64,000 nucleotides of DNA from Rebecca billardiae RCC1528 (Eukaryota > Haptophyta): NCBI GenBank assembly GCA_965240325.2, contig OZ251238.1:1240001-1304000 (forward strand). Direction: 5' to 3'. Position numbers and translations under genes: made by a program. Shown here piece by piece: positions 33,101 through 44,131 of this stretch. Position 1 is the stretch's first letter. Every line of letters begins with the position of its first letter. The notes under the pieces are model-generated. The model did not search any database, had not been told where the DNA came from, and saw only the letters and a program-made list of their open reading frames with translations.

Positions 33101-35940
33101 GATCACCACGCTCGGCATCACGCAGGTGCCGATCAACTACAGCGAGATCGTCTTCTTCCTGTTCCTCATGGTCTGCAACCTCACTATCTGTGCGTCCCGC
33201 GCCGCCGCGCGCGCCGCCGCGCGCGCCGCCGCGCGCGCCGCCGCGCGCTCGCCGCCGCTGCGAGCGCCGAGCCGCCGCCGTGCCGCGGCTGTCTGACGCG
33301 CCGCCGCCCACCTGCCGCCCACTCGGACGCGCGCAGACGCGTGGTGCGTCGGCCAGATCTCGACGCTGGTGATGAACCAGGACGCCGAGCTGGTGGGCAA
33401 GCGCGCGCAGATCGAGACGGTGCAGGAGTTCCTCAGGCACGCGATCATCTCGACCAAGCTCAAGGAGGACATCGAGTCCTTCTTCCGCGCGCACGTCACC
33501 GAGTCGTCCGGCTCGTCCGTCAAGGCGGAGGACATGTTCGCCGCGATGCCGGTGGCGCTGCAGATCGACGTGTCGGTGTACATGTACCGCGCGATCGTGG
33601 GCCAGGCGGCGCTGCTCGAGAACACCTCGAACGGCTTCCTCAACCGCCTCGCCGCCACCCTTCGCGAGCGGATCCTCGAGGAGGAGGCGTTCCTCTTCCG
33701 CGCGGGCGAGGCGTGCAAGGAGCTGTGCATCGTGTGGACGGGCTCGCTCGAGATCTCGAACGAGGCGGAGGTTGCGGACGCCGAGCCCGAGCCCGCGGGC
33801 AACGCCGGCCCCGGCGACACGCTCGGCGAGGTGCCCTTCGTCTTCGGCATCCGCCACTTCCAGAACGCGCGCGCCGTGTCCGGCATGGAGTCCAAGGTGA
33901 TCATTGTGCAGCGCGTGGACTATGTCGAGCTGCTCAAGGCCTTCCCCGACGACGAGGACAACATCATGGACAACGCGATCCGCCAGTATGACGGTGTGCG
34001 CCGCCACCGCCGCCGCCGCCGCCGCGCCCGCTCGTCCGCCCGCCGCTCCGCCGCAGCTGCGCGCTGCACCGCACCGCACCGTTCCGTCCGTTCTGTGCTC
34101 ACCGCCCGCCCCGCCCTGCCCCCGCCCATTCGCGCGCAGGCGCGATGACGGCGCGCTCCGGCCGCTCGAAGACGTCGGCGCACTCGAGCAAGTACTCCGC
34201 GTCGCGCTCGTCCTCGCACTCGTCGACGACGATGAGCAACTCCCTGACGGACGCGTCGTCGGACGTCTCCTCCCACCTGGACAACGTGCGCAACATGATC
34301 AAGGACATCAAGCACAAGCGCGAGGACCTGATGCTCACCAAGCTGTGCGCGGCGTGCGCGAACGGCGAGTTGGACAAGGCGCGGCGGATCATCTCCGCCT
34401 CCGGCGTGAGCGTGAACCACGCCAACGTCAACGGCCGCCGGCCCCTCCACCTCGCATCGTGCTTCGGCCACCTCGGCGTGATCCAGTTCCTGATCGGCCA
34501 CCGCGCGGACGTGAACGTGGTCGACCGGTACGGCGGCACGCCGCTCGAGGAGGCGCTGCGCGAGAAGCACATGGAGGCGGCCAAGGTGCTCGAGGCCGCG
34601 GGCGCAAAGCGCATGATGAAGGACCCGGTCGAGAAGCTGTGCGCGGCCGCGGGCAAGAAGGACGGGTACGACACGCTCACCTACATCCTGCGGTACGACA
34701 CGGTGCACGAGGTTGACTGCCGCGACGCCAACAAGCGCACGCCGCTGCACGTGGCCGCGGCGGAGGGGATCATCGAGAACGTCAAGCTGCTGCTCTCGCT
34801 CAAGGCCGACATCAACGTCGTCGACCGGTACGGCGTGACGCCGCTGCAGGACGCCGTGCACGCCAGGCGCGAGGACGTGTGCGACCTGCTGCTCGCGCGC
34901 AACGCCAACCTCGGCGCCACGTTCGACAGCGCCGCGTACATGTGCACGGCGGGCGCGAGCGGCGACGTGCCGCAGCTCGAGCGGCTGGTCAAGTACAAGT
35001 GCGACGTGAACATCCAGGACCACCAGGGCCGCACCGCGCTGCACCTCGCCGCGGCGAACGGGCACGTCGGCGCGTGCCACTACCTGCTCGACTGCAAGGA
35101 CATCGACGTGAACGTCGAGGACTTTTACGGCAACTCGTCGCTCGACGACACGGAGCGCGAGGAGTCCAACGAGGTGCAGCTCACGCGCATGCTGCTCAAC
35201 CTCAAGGGCGCGAAGCGCGGCACGCACGAGCGGAAGCGGCGCGACCTCTCGGAGCACGCGGCGAAGAAGCACGCGGCGGACATGGCGACCGTCAAGCAGC
35301 GCGAGGAGATCTGTGACATCGCCACCGGGCTGCAGAAGTGGGTGCGGCACCAGCGCAAGCTCGCGTACAAGTTCAAGAAGCGCGTCGACGAGATCTCAAA
35401 GCTCGAGGTCGAGGAGGGGTCCGACGGCGTCAAGCAGAAGCAGGCGCACTTCTGGGTCGAGGTCAAGCAGTTCGCCGCGCGCAATGGACTGCGCATCGAC
35501 TTCCTGCGCGGCTCGATCGGCAGGGGCCTCGACACGACCGCAGAGTCGGCCGACGACCTCGACATCATCCCGCTCACCGAGCTGCGCGGACGGGTGCGCG
35601 CGCCGCGCGAGCGAGCGAGCGAGAGCGCGCGAGCGAGCGAGCGAGAGCGCGCGAGCGAGCGAGCGAGAGCGCGCGAGCGAGCGCGCGTCGCCCTTGCACT
35701 CGGCGCTCCGCGCTCTGACGCCACGCCACGCGCCGTGCGCTGCCTCCGTGCCCGCAGGCCACCGACCTCATCGCGATGCAAGAGTCCGTCGCACTCACCT
35801 TCTCGAGGCTGGGCGAGGTCGACTTCTCGTCGCTCAAGAAGACGGGCCTCACGCCCGAGGAGGTGCACATCCTCAAGTTCGGCATCAACATCGCGGAGCT
35901 CTCGGGCAACAGCGACGGGAACAGCTCAGACACCGACTAG
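27117..35940 (+). CDS. Tandem two-unit cyclic-nucleotide-type ion channel with ankyrin repeats (5 exons)
   Basis: Exons 27117-27557, 27678-33189, 33337-33993, 34140-35593 and 35758-35940 join in frame to 2,748 residues; all introns are GT-AG. Unit 1 has membrane segments from ~125, pore loop near 305-325 (GGVTAMGYAGVMIANEYEI), a cNMP-binding fold ~435-560 (GETAFFLGVPQPYTVRA, close to plant Shaker channels) and ankyrin repeats ~610-895. An acidic linker (~980-1000) and an EF-hand-like FDRHRRGAIKLSDV (~1375) follow. Unit 2 has membrane segments ~1750-2000, pore SMITTLGITQVPINYSEI (~1950, CNG-like), a second cNMP fold (~2095-2190) and ankyrin repeats ~2270-2540. Joining exons 2 and 3 restores the pore-helix end, NLTIYAWCVGQIST. 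The two filters are not the K+ type GYGD, so selectivity is open. Probable role: a cation channel gated by nucleotide and/or voltage. The start could also be the ATG at 27219. Confidence 0.85.
35608..35690. repeat. Intronic GCGAGCGAGC tandem repeat
   Basis: About three copies of a ~24-bp unit of GAGC and GCGC within the last intron (35594-35757) of the channel gene. Confidence 0.85.
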
Positions 35941-36310
35941 GGACCCCACGCAGGCATTGACTGGCCCGTGGGACGAACAGACGGCGGCCGCGACGGGCAG
36001 CTGGCGGGCGCGAGTGGTTGGCGCCGCACCAGGCGGCGCCGACTGCGAGCGGGCTCGCTGGCGCCCCTCGTCGGCAGGAGCGCTGGCAACCGCCGTGCTG
36101 GGAGGCGAGCCTGGGCACGACGCGGCGCAGCAGCGGCGCGTGCAAGGCAGCCCTTGGCTTGGCGGCGGCGCTCATCATCAGCATCAGGATCATCACATAT
36201 ATCAGCGCATCATACGACGACGAGTACCGAGCAGCATACAGCAGTATTAATATCGTCGTATCACTTACTATTTAATATATATATATATATATATATATCA
36301 TAAGAGATAA

Positions 36311-38003
36311 TGTCAGCTGTATTGCCGTTTTGGAAAGTGTGGTCAGGTGTATTGCCAAACGCACGTTTTGACTACCGTGGTCAGTTGTATTGCCGTTTTC
36401 CATGTTTGGGAATCACATGTCAATCTTGTTGCCAACGTCGAATACTTGTGTCAGGTGTATTGCCGTGGATGATGGCCCAATACTTTGTCCAGCTGTATTG
36501 CCGTCGCGTAGTGTGGGTCAGTTGTATTGCCGTTTGCGCATCTTTGATCAGGTTTGTTGCCGCGATCGCGCACGCGCTGATGATGGCGCTGGCGCCCACG
36601 CGCCGCCGGCGTGCGCGGCGTGCCCTTGAGCAGGCCTAGCTGATCCCAGGCCAGAAGAGTGACGTTCAACGACGACGATCTCTGCCGGGGTAGCGCCGTG
36701 TTCCTCGACATCATCAAGCCGAACGACGACCTGAACCGTGGACCGGAATCTGCACAAACGCTGCCGCATGCGCGCGCAGTGCAACACGCGCGTGCACCTC
36801 GGGCCACTCGCCGTCTACGCGGAGACGGGCGAGAATCCGTCGCGACTTCTATCGAATCGGCGTTGCTCCGTGCTCACATCGACTCCGGGACCGTCAAGCG
36901 CGCAGTCGATGACATTGCGACGGCAGCGCATGCAGGTGCATGCGTGAAGCAGGGTGAGCATGTGTTGCTGCGCCCCGATTCGCGGGAGTCGAACGTGCAC
37001 GACGGGCGTGTGCTCTTCAACGGCCTCAAGGAGCTTGACCAACGCGACGCGCGTCCCCCTCACTGCCTGCCATCGACTGTCATTCACACCGTGGCGATCA
37101 ACCAACGCGCGTCGCTCTCGCTCGTGCAACACTGCTGGCGCGTGCCTTTTTGCGATTGTCATCACTCCAACAGCAGACTGCCCTGTGGCCAACCGTGTGC
37201 AGGTGGCTGACCGTGCGCCAGTCGCACTCGTCAACGCAGGCTGATTGGCCCGTGGAGGAGGAAGTCCAAGGCGTACTGCCAGCTGGGACACAACGCACCG
37301 ACCGGCGGGCGGTGCGCCGCGCGCGCCTCGACGAGCCAGCAAGCAGGAGGGGCAGGCGACGCTTCCTGCTGCTGCTGGAACCCGAGTGGCAGGCTTGGCG
37401 AGCGCGGTCGCAGCTTGAGGCGGCGCGTGCAGCGGCATGGGACGTGATGCGGCTCACGTGGCCGCTGAAGTAGCAGCAGTCCCGATGGCGCTGGCGGCCG
37501 GCCGCCGGCGGGCGGCAAGCGCGACGGCGACGGGAAGCGCCGACTACTACTCACTCATACTGGAAGTCAAGATGAGCTACGCAGGCCGCATGATGATGGC
37601 ATGTCGGTTGGTTGCAGTCGCGTATCCTGCATGCCGCGCGCAGGCAGTCGCAGCTCTGCACGCACGCGCACACGGGCTGCGCGAGTCTCTTGTGAGTGCG
37701 AGTTGTGCCCCAGCCATGAGCTGCTGGCGGCAATACAACTGACACATAGTTATGGAAAGGGCAATATTTCTGAGCAGACTATGTTCAAGCTCGAAAACGG
37801 CAATATTCGTGAACCAAGTACTGTGAAAGGGTCATTGGTTTGAAACCAGTATTTGAGGGGCAATATTGTTGACACACTATCCAAAAGCGGCAATATTCTT
37901 GACCCATACTACTGAAAACGGCAATAATACAACTGAGTCATGTAACGTGCTTTTGGCAATACAATAACTGACCACACTATCCAAAGCGGCAATACAACTG
38001 ACG
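36311..38003. mobile_element. Candidate DNA transposon with ~57-bp TIRs and arrayed subterminal repeats
   Basis: The ends are inverted copies: TGTCAGCTGTATTGCCGTTT at 36311 and the reverse complement of CGTCAGTTGTATTGCCGCTT ending at 38003. Similarity runs ~57 bp with small gaps. The short motif TGTATTGCCG recurs about eight times at 36311-36560 and about eight times in reverse orientation at 37730-38003, spaced ~30 bp. The ~1.2-kb interior is GC-rich and has overlapping frames (one of 183 codons at 36659) but no recognised transposase. The left end abuts a (TA)n run at 36273-36298. Subterminal motif arrays are usual for transposase binding in hAT, En/Spm and related elements; the superfamily is not assignable. 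Confidence 0.65.
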
Positions 38004-38088
38004 TCGGCTCATATAATAATAATAAAAGCAGCGGCCCGCCGGCTGCCCTCGGTGGCTCGCGAGGCCCATCAGTGCCGAGGCGAACGGC

Positions 38089-39012
38089 TCACGCGGGGAG
38101 CGGGACCCAGGGTGACGGCTCGGACCGGCGGTCCTCGACGCGGCAGACGAGGTCGAGCACGTCGGTGACAAACTGCGGGCGCAGCGACAGCTGCGCGGCG
38201 AGGTCGGCGGAGAAGTTGACCTCGAGGAGCAGCGGCTGCGGCACAGGCACGCCGTGCACGGCGCGTTCGCCCGGCGGTGCCGTGCCGTCCGCGCGTGCGT
38301 GTGTGTCGAGCAGCACGTCGACGCCGTACAGCCCAAAGCACCGGCCTGCGCGCCACGCGCTGTCGCGCACGCTCGCGCACAGCGTGCGGCCGAGGGCGGC
38401 GAGCGGCCCGTCGCGGATCGCGCCGACCACCGCGTCGGCCCACGCGTCCGCGTGCGCGTTCGTACGCGCGCCCGCCTGCGCGCGCTCGGCGAACGCCTCG
38501 CGCAGCAGCGCGCGCCCCTCGCGCACCTCCTGCGCTGCGGCCGAGCGGTACTTGTGCACGGGCAGGTGCGCGTCCTGCGCCCACAGCGGCGCCTCGCGCC
38601 CCGCGGGGTCGAACAGCGGCACGCGCGCGACGCGCGCGTAGAAGGTGGCGTGCACGTGCGCGCGCAGCGGCTCGAGCGCGCTCACGCACACGTACAGCCG
38701 CAGGTCCACCTTCCGAGAGCCGACGCTCAGCGGCGCGCGCGCGCACGCGGACGCGACGAGCGGCGGCGCGAGCGGGTGGCGCGCCGCCGCGAGCGCGCAC
38801 GCCAGGCTGCGCGTGAGCAGTACGCCGCGGCTGCGCGAGGACGCCCATGGCCGCAGCACCCACGCGCGCGCGAGCTCTGACGACGCCGACGCCGCCGCAA
38901 GCGCCGCCTCGGCGTGCGAGCCGCCCTCCGCGCCCTCCGCGCCGCCCTCCGCGCCGCCGCCCTGGGCCGCGCCCTCGCACGCCGGCGCCGCCGCTACCGC
39001 CGCCGCCGCTGC

Positions 39013-39072
<60 letters not shown>

Positions 39073-40275
39073 GTACTCGTCGAGCTGCGTCGCCACGTTC
39101 CACGTGCGCGGCAGCCAGTCGGGGCACTCGGCGGGTGCGCACGCGTGCGCGGCGCGCACGGCGTCGCACAGCAGCGCCTTCGACGTGAGCACCGACTCGT
39201 TCGGGAACTGGCTGAGCAGCGCGTGCCCCAGCCCGCGCGCGCTGAAGTCGTGCACGCGCGAGCCCAGCCAGCGCACGTGCGCGCGCGCGGGCTGAGCGCA
39301 CGCCTCGTACACGCACGGGGACGGGGGCGGCGGCGGAGCGGCGGCGGGCGCGGCGGCGGCCGGCGGGGCGGGCGCCGAGCTCGCCGCCGCGGGCGCCGCC
39401 GCGGGCGCCAGCGCCGCGCCCACCTGCGGGCAGTCCGTGTGCACGCGCACGACGCGCACGCCCGCGCCCGCGCACCCGCCGCCGCCCGCCAGCGCCGGCA
39501 GCGCCGCCTCCGCCGCCGCGCGCTCCAGCGGCGCGTTCGCCGAGACCCAGCCGAGGAAGACCTGGCGGGCGGTGCGCGGCGGCGCGGGCGGCGGCGCGCG
39601 CGCCCCCGCCGCACGGCCGTGCCCCGCCTCTCGCCCGCCGCCCGCCGCGCCGAGCAGCGCGCGCGCGCGCTCGGCCGCGGCCGCGCGCTCGGCCGAGTCT
39701 GCCCAGCGCGCCTCGCCCAGCCCGAGCCACGGCAGGTCGTGGGCGAGCGCGTCGGCGGGGAGGGCGGACTCGGCGCGGGCCGAGTAGTCGCGCGTCACCT
39801 CCACCCAGCCCGCCGCGCCCGCCGCGCCGCCGTGCGCCGCCGCGCCCGCCGCGCACCACAGCGCGCACACGGCGCGCGGCGCGCGCGCGCCGCCCTCGGC
39901 CGCCAGCCACAGCGCGCGGCAACGGAAGGACGGGCGCGCCGAGTGCCGCGCGCGCGCGCCGACCGGATCGAGCAGCGCGAAGAGACACGCCTCGTCCGCC
40001 TCGGCGCGCGCGTCCGCCGGCACGAGCGCCGCCCAGTCCACGTCGCGCTCGGCGCCCGCGCGCGCGCGCACCTCGCACAGGGTGCCGCTCCACTCGGCGC
40101 GCCGCGCGCGCACGAGGCCGGCCGCGCAGTCCGCCGCGCGCACGCGCACGCGCCCATCCGACGTGGTGCTGAAGCAGTCGCCCGCCTCGCCCTCCGCCCA
40201 CACCACGCGCGTCTCTGCCGGCAGCTCGAGCGCCAAGAGCAGCCGCTGCGTCTCGGCCGCCATCTTGGCTGCCAT
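38089..40275 (-). CDS. Tubulin-tyrosine-ligase-like protein, TTLL12-like
   Basis: A 728-residue protein starting at ATG 40275 (MAAKMAAETQRL). The C-terminal ~370 residues carry TTL-fold signatures: LLSQFPNESVLTSKALLCDA, WLPRTWNVATQLDEY, WVLRPWASSRSRGVLLT (nucleotide-site strand), LRLYVCVSALEPLRAHVHA, and near the end YGVDVLLD and LLLEVNFSADL (metal-site Glu/Asn). The N-terminal half matches the general layout of TTLL12, which has a SET-like domain before a divergent TTL domain. TTL enzymes ligate Tyr, Glu or Gly to tubulin; TTLL12 itself may be inactive. A GCC repeat (38985-39072) encodes a run of ~25 alanines inside the TTL fold, possibly a loop or an unspliced short intron. The gene is divergent from the XK-related gene, starts 201 bp apart. 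Confidence 0.7.
38985..39072. repeat. Coding (GCC)n repeat
   Basis: An almost uninterrupted triplet run within the TTLL12-like gene, read as poly-alanine on the minus strand. Likely length-variable between strains. Confidence 0.9.
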
Positions 40276-40476
40276 CGTGGCGGCGCAAAAGCTCGAGGCG
40301 GTGAGGCGGTCAAGAGGCGGCCCGCGATTCGGAGCTTCGCCGTCTCGCCGACGCCATCCTCGCCGGCCGGACGCCGACGCGCCGTTCAGCAGCGCGCCAT
40401 CAGCGCGCCAGGCTGCAGACTGCAACGGAAGCCAGCCAGCCCAGCCGCGAGCGTCATCACCTCTCATCGCGCTCGC

Positions 40477-42093
40477 ATGGCCCTCGGCACCTCGCGCATC
40501 TGGGCTGCACGCGCGGCCCCGCTGCTCGTGCTCGCGCTCGCGTGCGTGCCCGCGCCGCTCCTCGCCCTGCCGCTCGGCGATGCGGCGGCTGCGCGCTCTG
40601 CGCACACGCACGTGCGAGCGCGCGCCCTGCTCGCGGCGGCCGCGGCTGACGAGCTTCACGACGGCACGGCTTCACCGCCGTGCTACGGCGGCGCGTGCGC
40701 CACGCATGCGACGGCTGCTTCCACGCCCCAAGACGGCGGCGCGATGACACCCGACAACACCACTGAGCACGCGGCTGCGCCTGCAACGCCGCCGCCGCCC
40801 AATCGCACGGCGCGCGAGCCGAGCGCCCCTGCGGCTGCAGACGAGACGCTGCCGACGGAGGGCGATGCGGGCGAGCCCGAGGCGCACGACGAGCGGCTGG
40901 AGACGGCGCTGTGCCTCCAGCGCCTAGGCGGGGAGGACAAGCACTTCCTCTTCTCGCCAGAGACGGTGCTCGAGAAGGTCGGGCTTGCGGCGGTGGTGCT
41001 CCTGGCCGTGGTGGGCGCGGCGTTAATGGCGGGGCTGGTGGCCAGGGCGTATCGCCGCGGCGGTTGGAAGCCCTCCAAGAAGGCGGTGATGATGCTCGGC
41101 GGCGCGCTGCTCGCAACCACAGACGGCGTGACGGACGTGCTGCTTGCGACCGAGTGGCTCCGGTGCGGCCACCACGTCTGGGCGGCGATCGCGCTCACCT
41201 GCGTCGGGCTGAACACGCTGGCGGCGCTCGTCTTCGGCGTGGATGACGGCTACATCACTGGCCACGGCGCGAGCTGCAGCGAGCGCGCCGGGGCGGTCTT
41301 GTCGAGCGTGCTGCAGCTTGGCGCCGTCCACGCGGTGGTGCTGCGCGTTTGGCGCGACCAGCACGTCGACCCTGACCAGGCAACGGATCTGCTCCGTCTC
41401 AAGCAGTTGGAGGTGGGGCTCGAGGCGGCCCCGCAGGTGTTCCTGCAGGGGTACGTGCTGCTGTGGTTGGGTGCGGAGCGCGCGTCGGCGCTGTCGTGGG
41501 TCTCGCTCGCTGTCTCCGTCGTTGGCATGGGCCTCGTGCTCGGCGACGTCTATGCGGACACGATGCGCATGAAAAACTATCCAGGCGCACGCGAGGACAG
41601 CGTAGAGGACGGCGGCGGCGCGCGACGGGCAGCGCGCGCGCTCGGTCCGTTCGGCGTAGTGAGCCGCGCGCTGCCGATCGCACTTTTCGCCTGCGTGTTC
41701 GGCAATTGGCTCGCACTGCCGCTGTTCGGCGCGTTCACCGTGCTCGTCATCCTCGCACGCTTCGCGCGAAGGAATGATGAGGGGTGTGGGGCGTGGGCGG
41801 GTGCCGTGTTTACCACCCTCCTCTTCTACGCGGCCACACCCTTTGTGCAGCTAGAGGACATCACCAGTGCGCGGGGCGAGGCGCGCATCGTCGCGTGGAC
41901 GGCGGCGGTCGAGCTCGCGCTCGGCGCCGCCGCGCTGGGCGCGCCGTCGCGCTGGCGCGCAGCGCAGCCCACCGGCTTGCTGGTGGGCGCCGCGTTTCTG
42001 TTGGGCGTGTGCTGGCTGGGCCGGCTGGGCGCAGCTGCCGTGCTGCTGCGCGCCAAGGCGAAGCGGTTCAAGGAGAGGCAGGTGCTGCTCTGA
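40477..42093 (+). CDS. XK-related membrane protein
   Basis: A 538-residue protein with an N-terminal signal peptide (WAARAAPLLVLALACVPAPL), a ~120-residue Pro/Ala-rich lumenal segment with possible N-glycosylation sites (NTT, NRT), then about nine membrane helices. The helix TTDGVTDVLLATEWLRCGHH matches the DxxTD...GH pattern of XK/XKR proteins. LEVGLEAAPQVFLQGYVLLW matches their hallmark E-x-PQ-x-xLQ-x-Y helix. XKR8-type members scramble phospholipids at the plasma membrane, while others partner with transport proteins; which applies here is unknown. The ATG at 40477 directly precedes the signal peptide; the longer open frame upstream is antisense to the TTLL gene. Confidence 0.75.
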   Translation: MALGTSRIWAARAAPLLVLALACVPAPLLALPLGDAAAARSAHTHVRARALLAAAAADELHDGTASPPCYGGACATHATAASTPQDGGAMTPDNTTEHAAAPATPPPPNRTAREPSAPAAADETLPTEGDAGEPEAHDERLETALCLQRLGGEDKHFLFSPETVLEKVGLAAVVLLAVVGAALMAGLVARAYRRGGWKPSKKAVMMLGGALLATTDGVTDVLLATEWLRCGHHVWAAIALTCVGLNTLAALVFGVDDGYITGHGASCSERAGAVLSSVLQLGAVHAVVLRVWRDQHVDPDQATDLLRLKQLEVGLEAAPQVFLQGYVLLWLGAERASALSWVSLAVSVVGMGLVLGDVYADTMRMKNYPGAREDSVEDGGGARRAARALGPFGVVSRALPIALFACVFGNWLALPLFGAFTVLVILARFARRNDEGCGAWAGAVFTTLLFYAATPFVQLEDITSARGEARIVAWTAAVELALGAAALGAPSRWRAAQPTGLLVGAAFLLGVCWLGRLGAAAVLLRAKAKRFKERQVLL

Positions 42094-43461
42094 GCACGCG
42101 CCTGGCTGCGTGCCGTAGGGGCAGCCGTGCGCATGCCGCAGCCTGCAATCGGCGCGCAGCTATGGGGCCGTCGGGCTGTTCGCCGCATACCGATGTACGA
42201 CACGTCGCCGCCGTCACGCCGTTGCATCTACCCAGTTGGACGCGACCTGAGGCTTGTTTGGTAACCACACACCCCAATATGGGACTCGGGCATTGGGAGG
42301 GCCCGCCCGCCTGCGCAGCGCTCCCAAGGCCGCATGCGGGCTTGACAGCCGTGTGCGGGCGCTTTGTGCGGGCAAGACACCCACTTATCCGCAGGCAGCA
42401 TCGTGCCGCCTCTTCAACGCCCTCGCCGCCCTCTCTCCGCGCAGAGACCTGCTGAGTGAATGGTAGGCGCATCGAGAACGCCTGTCCGACGAACATGCTT
42501 GACGCGCGTGCACCGCTGAGGCATGCAACGGTCGGCTTTTTCGCTTCTGTGCGATGGGGGGAGAGTACTCAATATCACCGCTTCGCCGTCAGCCATGCCA
42601 ACATTCAACATCGGCCAGACCGCACACGCGCGCGCGCGACAGCTGGCAGGAGAGCAACCGCTGTCAAGCTTGAGGTGGCTGCGCGCTATCACAAGAAGGC
42701 TGTCGACGAGGAGACCGCAGTTCGAGCAAAAGCAGGGCACCTGTACATGCGCATCGGTCGCGGGGCGTGCATTGAACCGTGAGCACGGGCACGACTGTCA
42801 CGACGACAACTGGGCATGCGCCTCGACGGGCAGACGGACGACCCCTAAGAAGGCTAGCCTTCTTGGCGGCGGCTGTCAAGGAGTGCCCCCGCGCACCGCA
42901 AGCCATGTATCAATCGCACCCGGACGGACCCCCGGACGGGCATCTACTCCTTGTGGACGGTGTCCACTCGCCTCACGAGGGGTTTCGGGCGCATGGTTCA
43001 CAAGCGTGTGGACGACGCCCCCTCCCACCCTGGCATATCATCCCACGTTTTCCCGGATTCAGCTGGCATTCGACTCCGCCCCACGGCATTCGATCGGCTG
43101 AATCCGCTGCCAGCAGCGCCCCAAGCGCGAGTACTTGACTAAGCCTGCTGTATCTACGCTGGCGTTGCACATTAGCACATATACCCCTTCTATGATTACG
43201 ACACGCCTGAGATAACCTAGCTTCAATCGAGTTGCTGAAAAGAAATACAGCTGCGTGCATTCTGAGTGGCGACTCCCCACGCACGACACACGGCACGCCA
43301 GGCGAAGAGTGACGAGGCTATCCATGAGCACTATAACCGGATCATCTGGCATGGATAACTCCACACCCGGCTGCCCAACGGAGTCTTGCTCATCGCCACC
43401 ACTATCAGAGCATCCGCCCCAGCAGACATCCAGGGCGCATGCATGAGCTTCCCAAGACGTC
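42094..43461. other. Intergenic region
   Basis: No recognised gene. Several short overlapping frames (such as 42456-42782, 108 codons) lack domains. GC content is lower than in the flanking genes. Confidence 0.5.
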
Positions 43462-43580
43462 ATGGTAAGATGACTATGCGTTTTGCCGCTGCGCCACCAG
43501 AGTCGACTCTGGTGGCGCAGCGGCAATACAACGAAGCGCTGCGCCGCCAGGGTCCACGCTGGTGGCGCAGCGGTAAAACG
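43462..43580. repeat. tRNA-half palindromes, diverged copy
   Basis: Arms 43483-43504 and 43505-43526 form a perfect 44-bp palindrome centred on GAGTCGACTC. A second, imperfect hairpin follows directly (CGCTGCGCCGCCAG against CTGGTGGCGCAGCG). All carry the GGTGGCGCAGCGG core shared with the copies at 43690 and 44132. Confidence 0.85.
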
Positions 43581-43689
43581 CTTCATCATCATACCACCAA
43601 CGTTCACCGCGCAGGCATGGCCAGCAAGGTGGGCAAGATACACCTGCTTGGCCGAATTGCTGGCGACGTCACGCTCGGAACCGTGTGTG

Positions 43690-43769
43690 GTAAGATGACG
43701 AAGCGTTTTACCGCTGCGCCACCAGAGTCGACTCTGGTGGCGCAGCGGTAAAACGCTTCGTCATCTTAC
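43690..43769. repeat. Perfect 80-bp palindrome
   Basis: The 40-bp arms 43690-43729 and 43730-43769 are exact reverse complements with no loop, centred on GTCGAC. The right arm contains TGGCGCAGCGGTAAAACGC, which resembles a tRNA D-arm/A box. Confidence 0.95.
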
Positions 43770-43843
43770 GACTCTGGTGGCGCAGCGGTAAAACGCTTCG
43801 TCATCTTACCATGACGTCCTGGGTTCGAATCCGCTGCGGTGCG
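43770..43843 (+). other. tRNA-like sequence with A box and B box
   Basis: Directly after the palindrome the same 5' half occurs once more without its mirror (TGGCGCAGCGGTAAAACGCT). It continues through CGTCATCTTACCATGACG, a stem with a non-standard loop, to GGGTTCGAATCC, an excellent B box. The T stem and acceptor stem do not pair properly, so this is not called a functional tRNA. It could be a decayed tRNA or the Pol III head of a SINE. Confidence 0.45.
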
Positions 43844-44131
43844 CTTCTTTCACTCTTTCACAGCAGCCGCTGCGGCTTTCGTGTCTCGCAGGAGGGTCGC
43901 CCACGACCAGGGATTCCGGACACATTTCCGAATGTCCGGCCCCCGGGCGGCTCCCAGGGTCGGCTCTCCCCGGATTCCCTCCCAGGGGGCCCCGCCAGAG
44001 GGGCATGGGACGCGGAGCCAACCGCGAGAACAAACCGTACCCGGCAGGCGACCGGCCCCACACCCAGGGGGGTGTGGCTCAGAGTTGCAGCGGCAAATTG
44101 GCACCGCGCGCGGATGAGACCCAGTACGTTA

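Noticed and set aside
27234-34079. A 2,281-codon open frame on the minus strand
   Set aside because: It is antisense to the channel gene. Its sequence is His/Arg/Val/Leu-biased as expected from the complement of GC3-rich coding DNA, and it shows no domains.
36659-37210. Transposase inside the 36311-38003 element
   Set aside because: The 183-codon frame shows no DDE, RNase H-like or zinc-finger pattern I can recognise, so the element is called without a transposase.
38914-40476. N-terminal ~520 codons of the open frame that continues into the XK-related protein
   Set aside because: They are antisense to the TTLL12-like gene and Arg-rich. The XK-related protein has its own ATG followed directly by a signal peptide at 40477.
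43770-43843. A functional tRNA gene
   Set aside because: A box and B box are good, but the anticodon loop has the wrong length and the T and acceptor stems do not pair, so only a tRNA-like call is justified.
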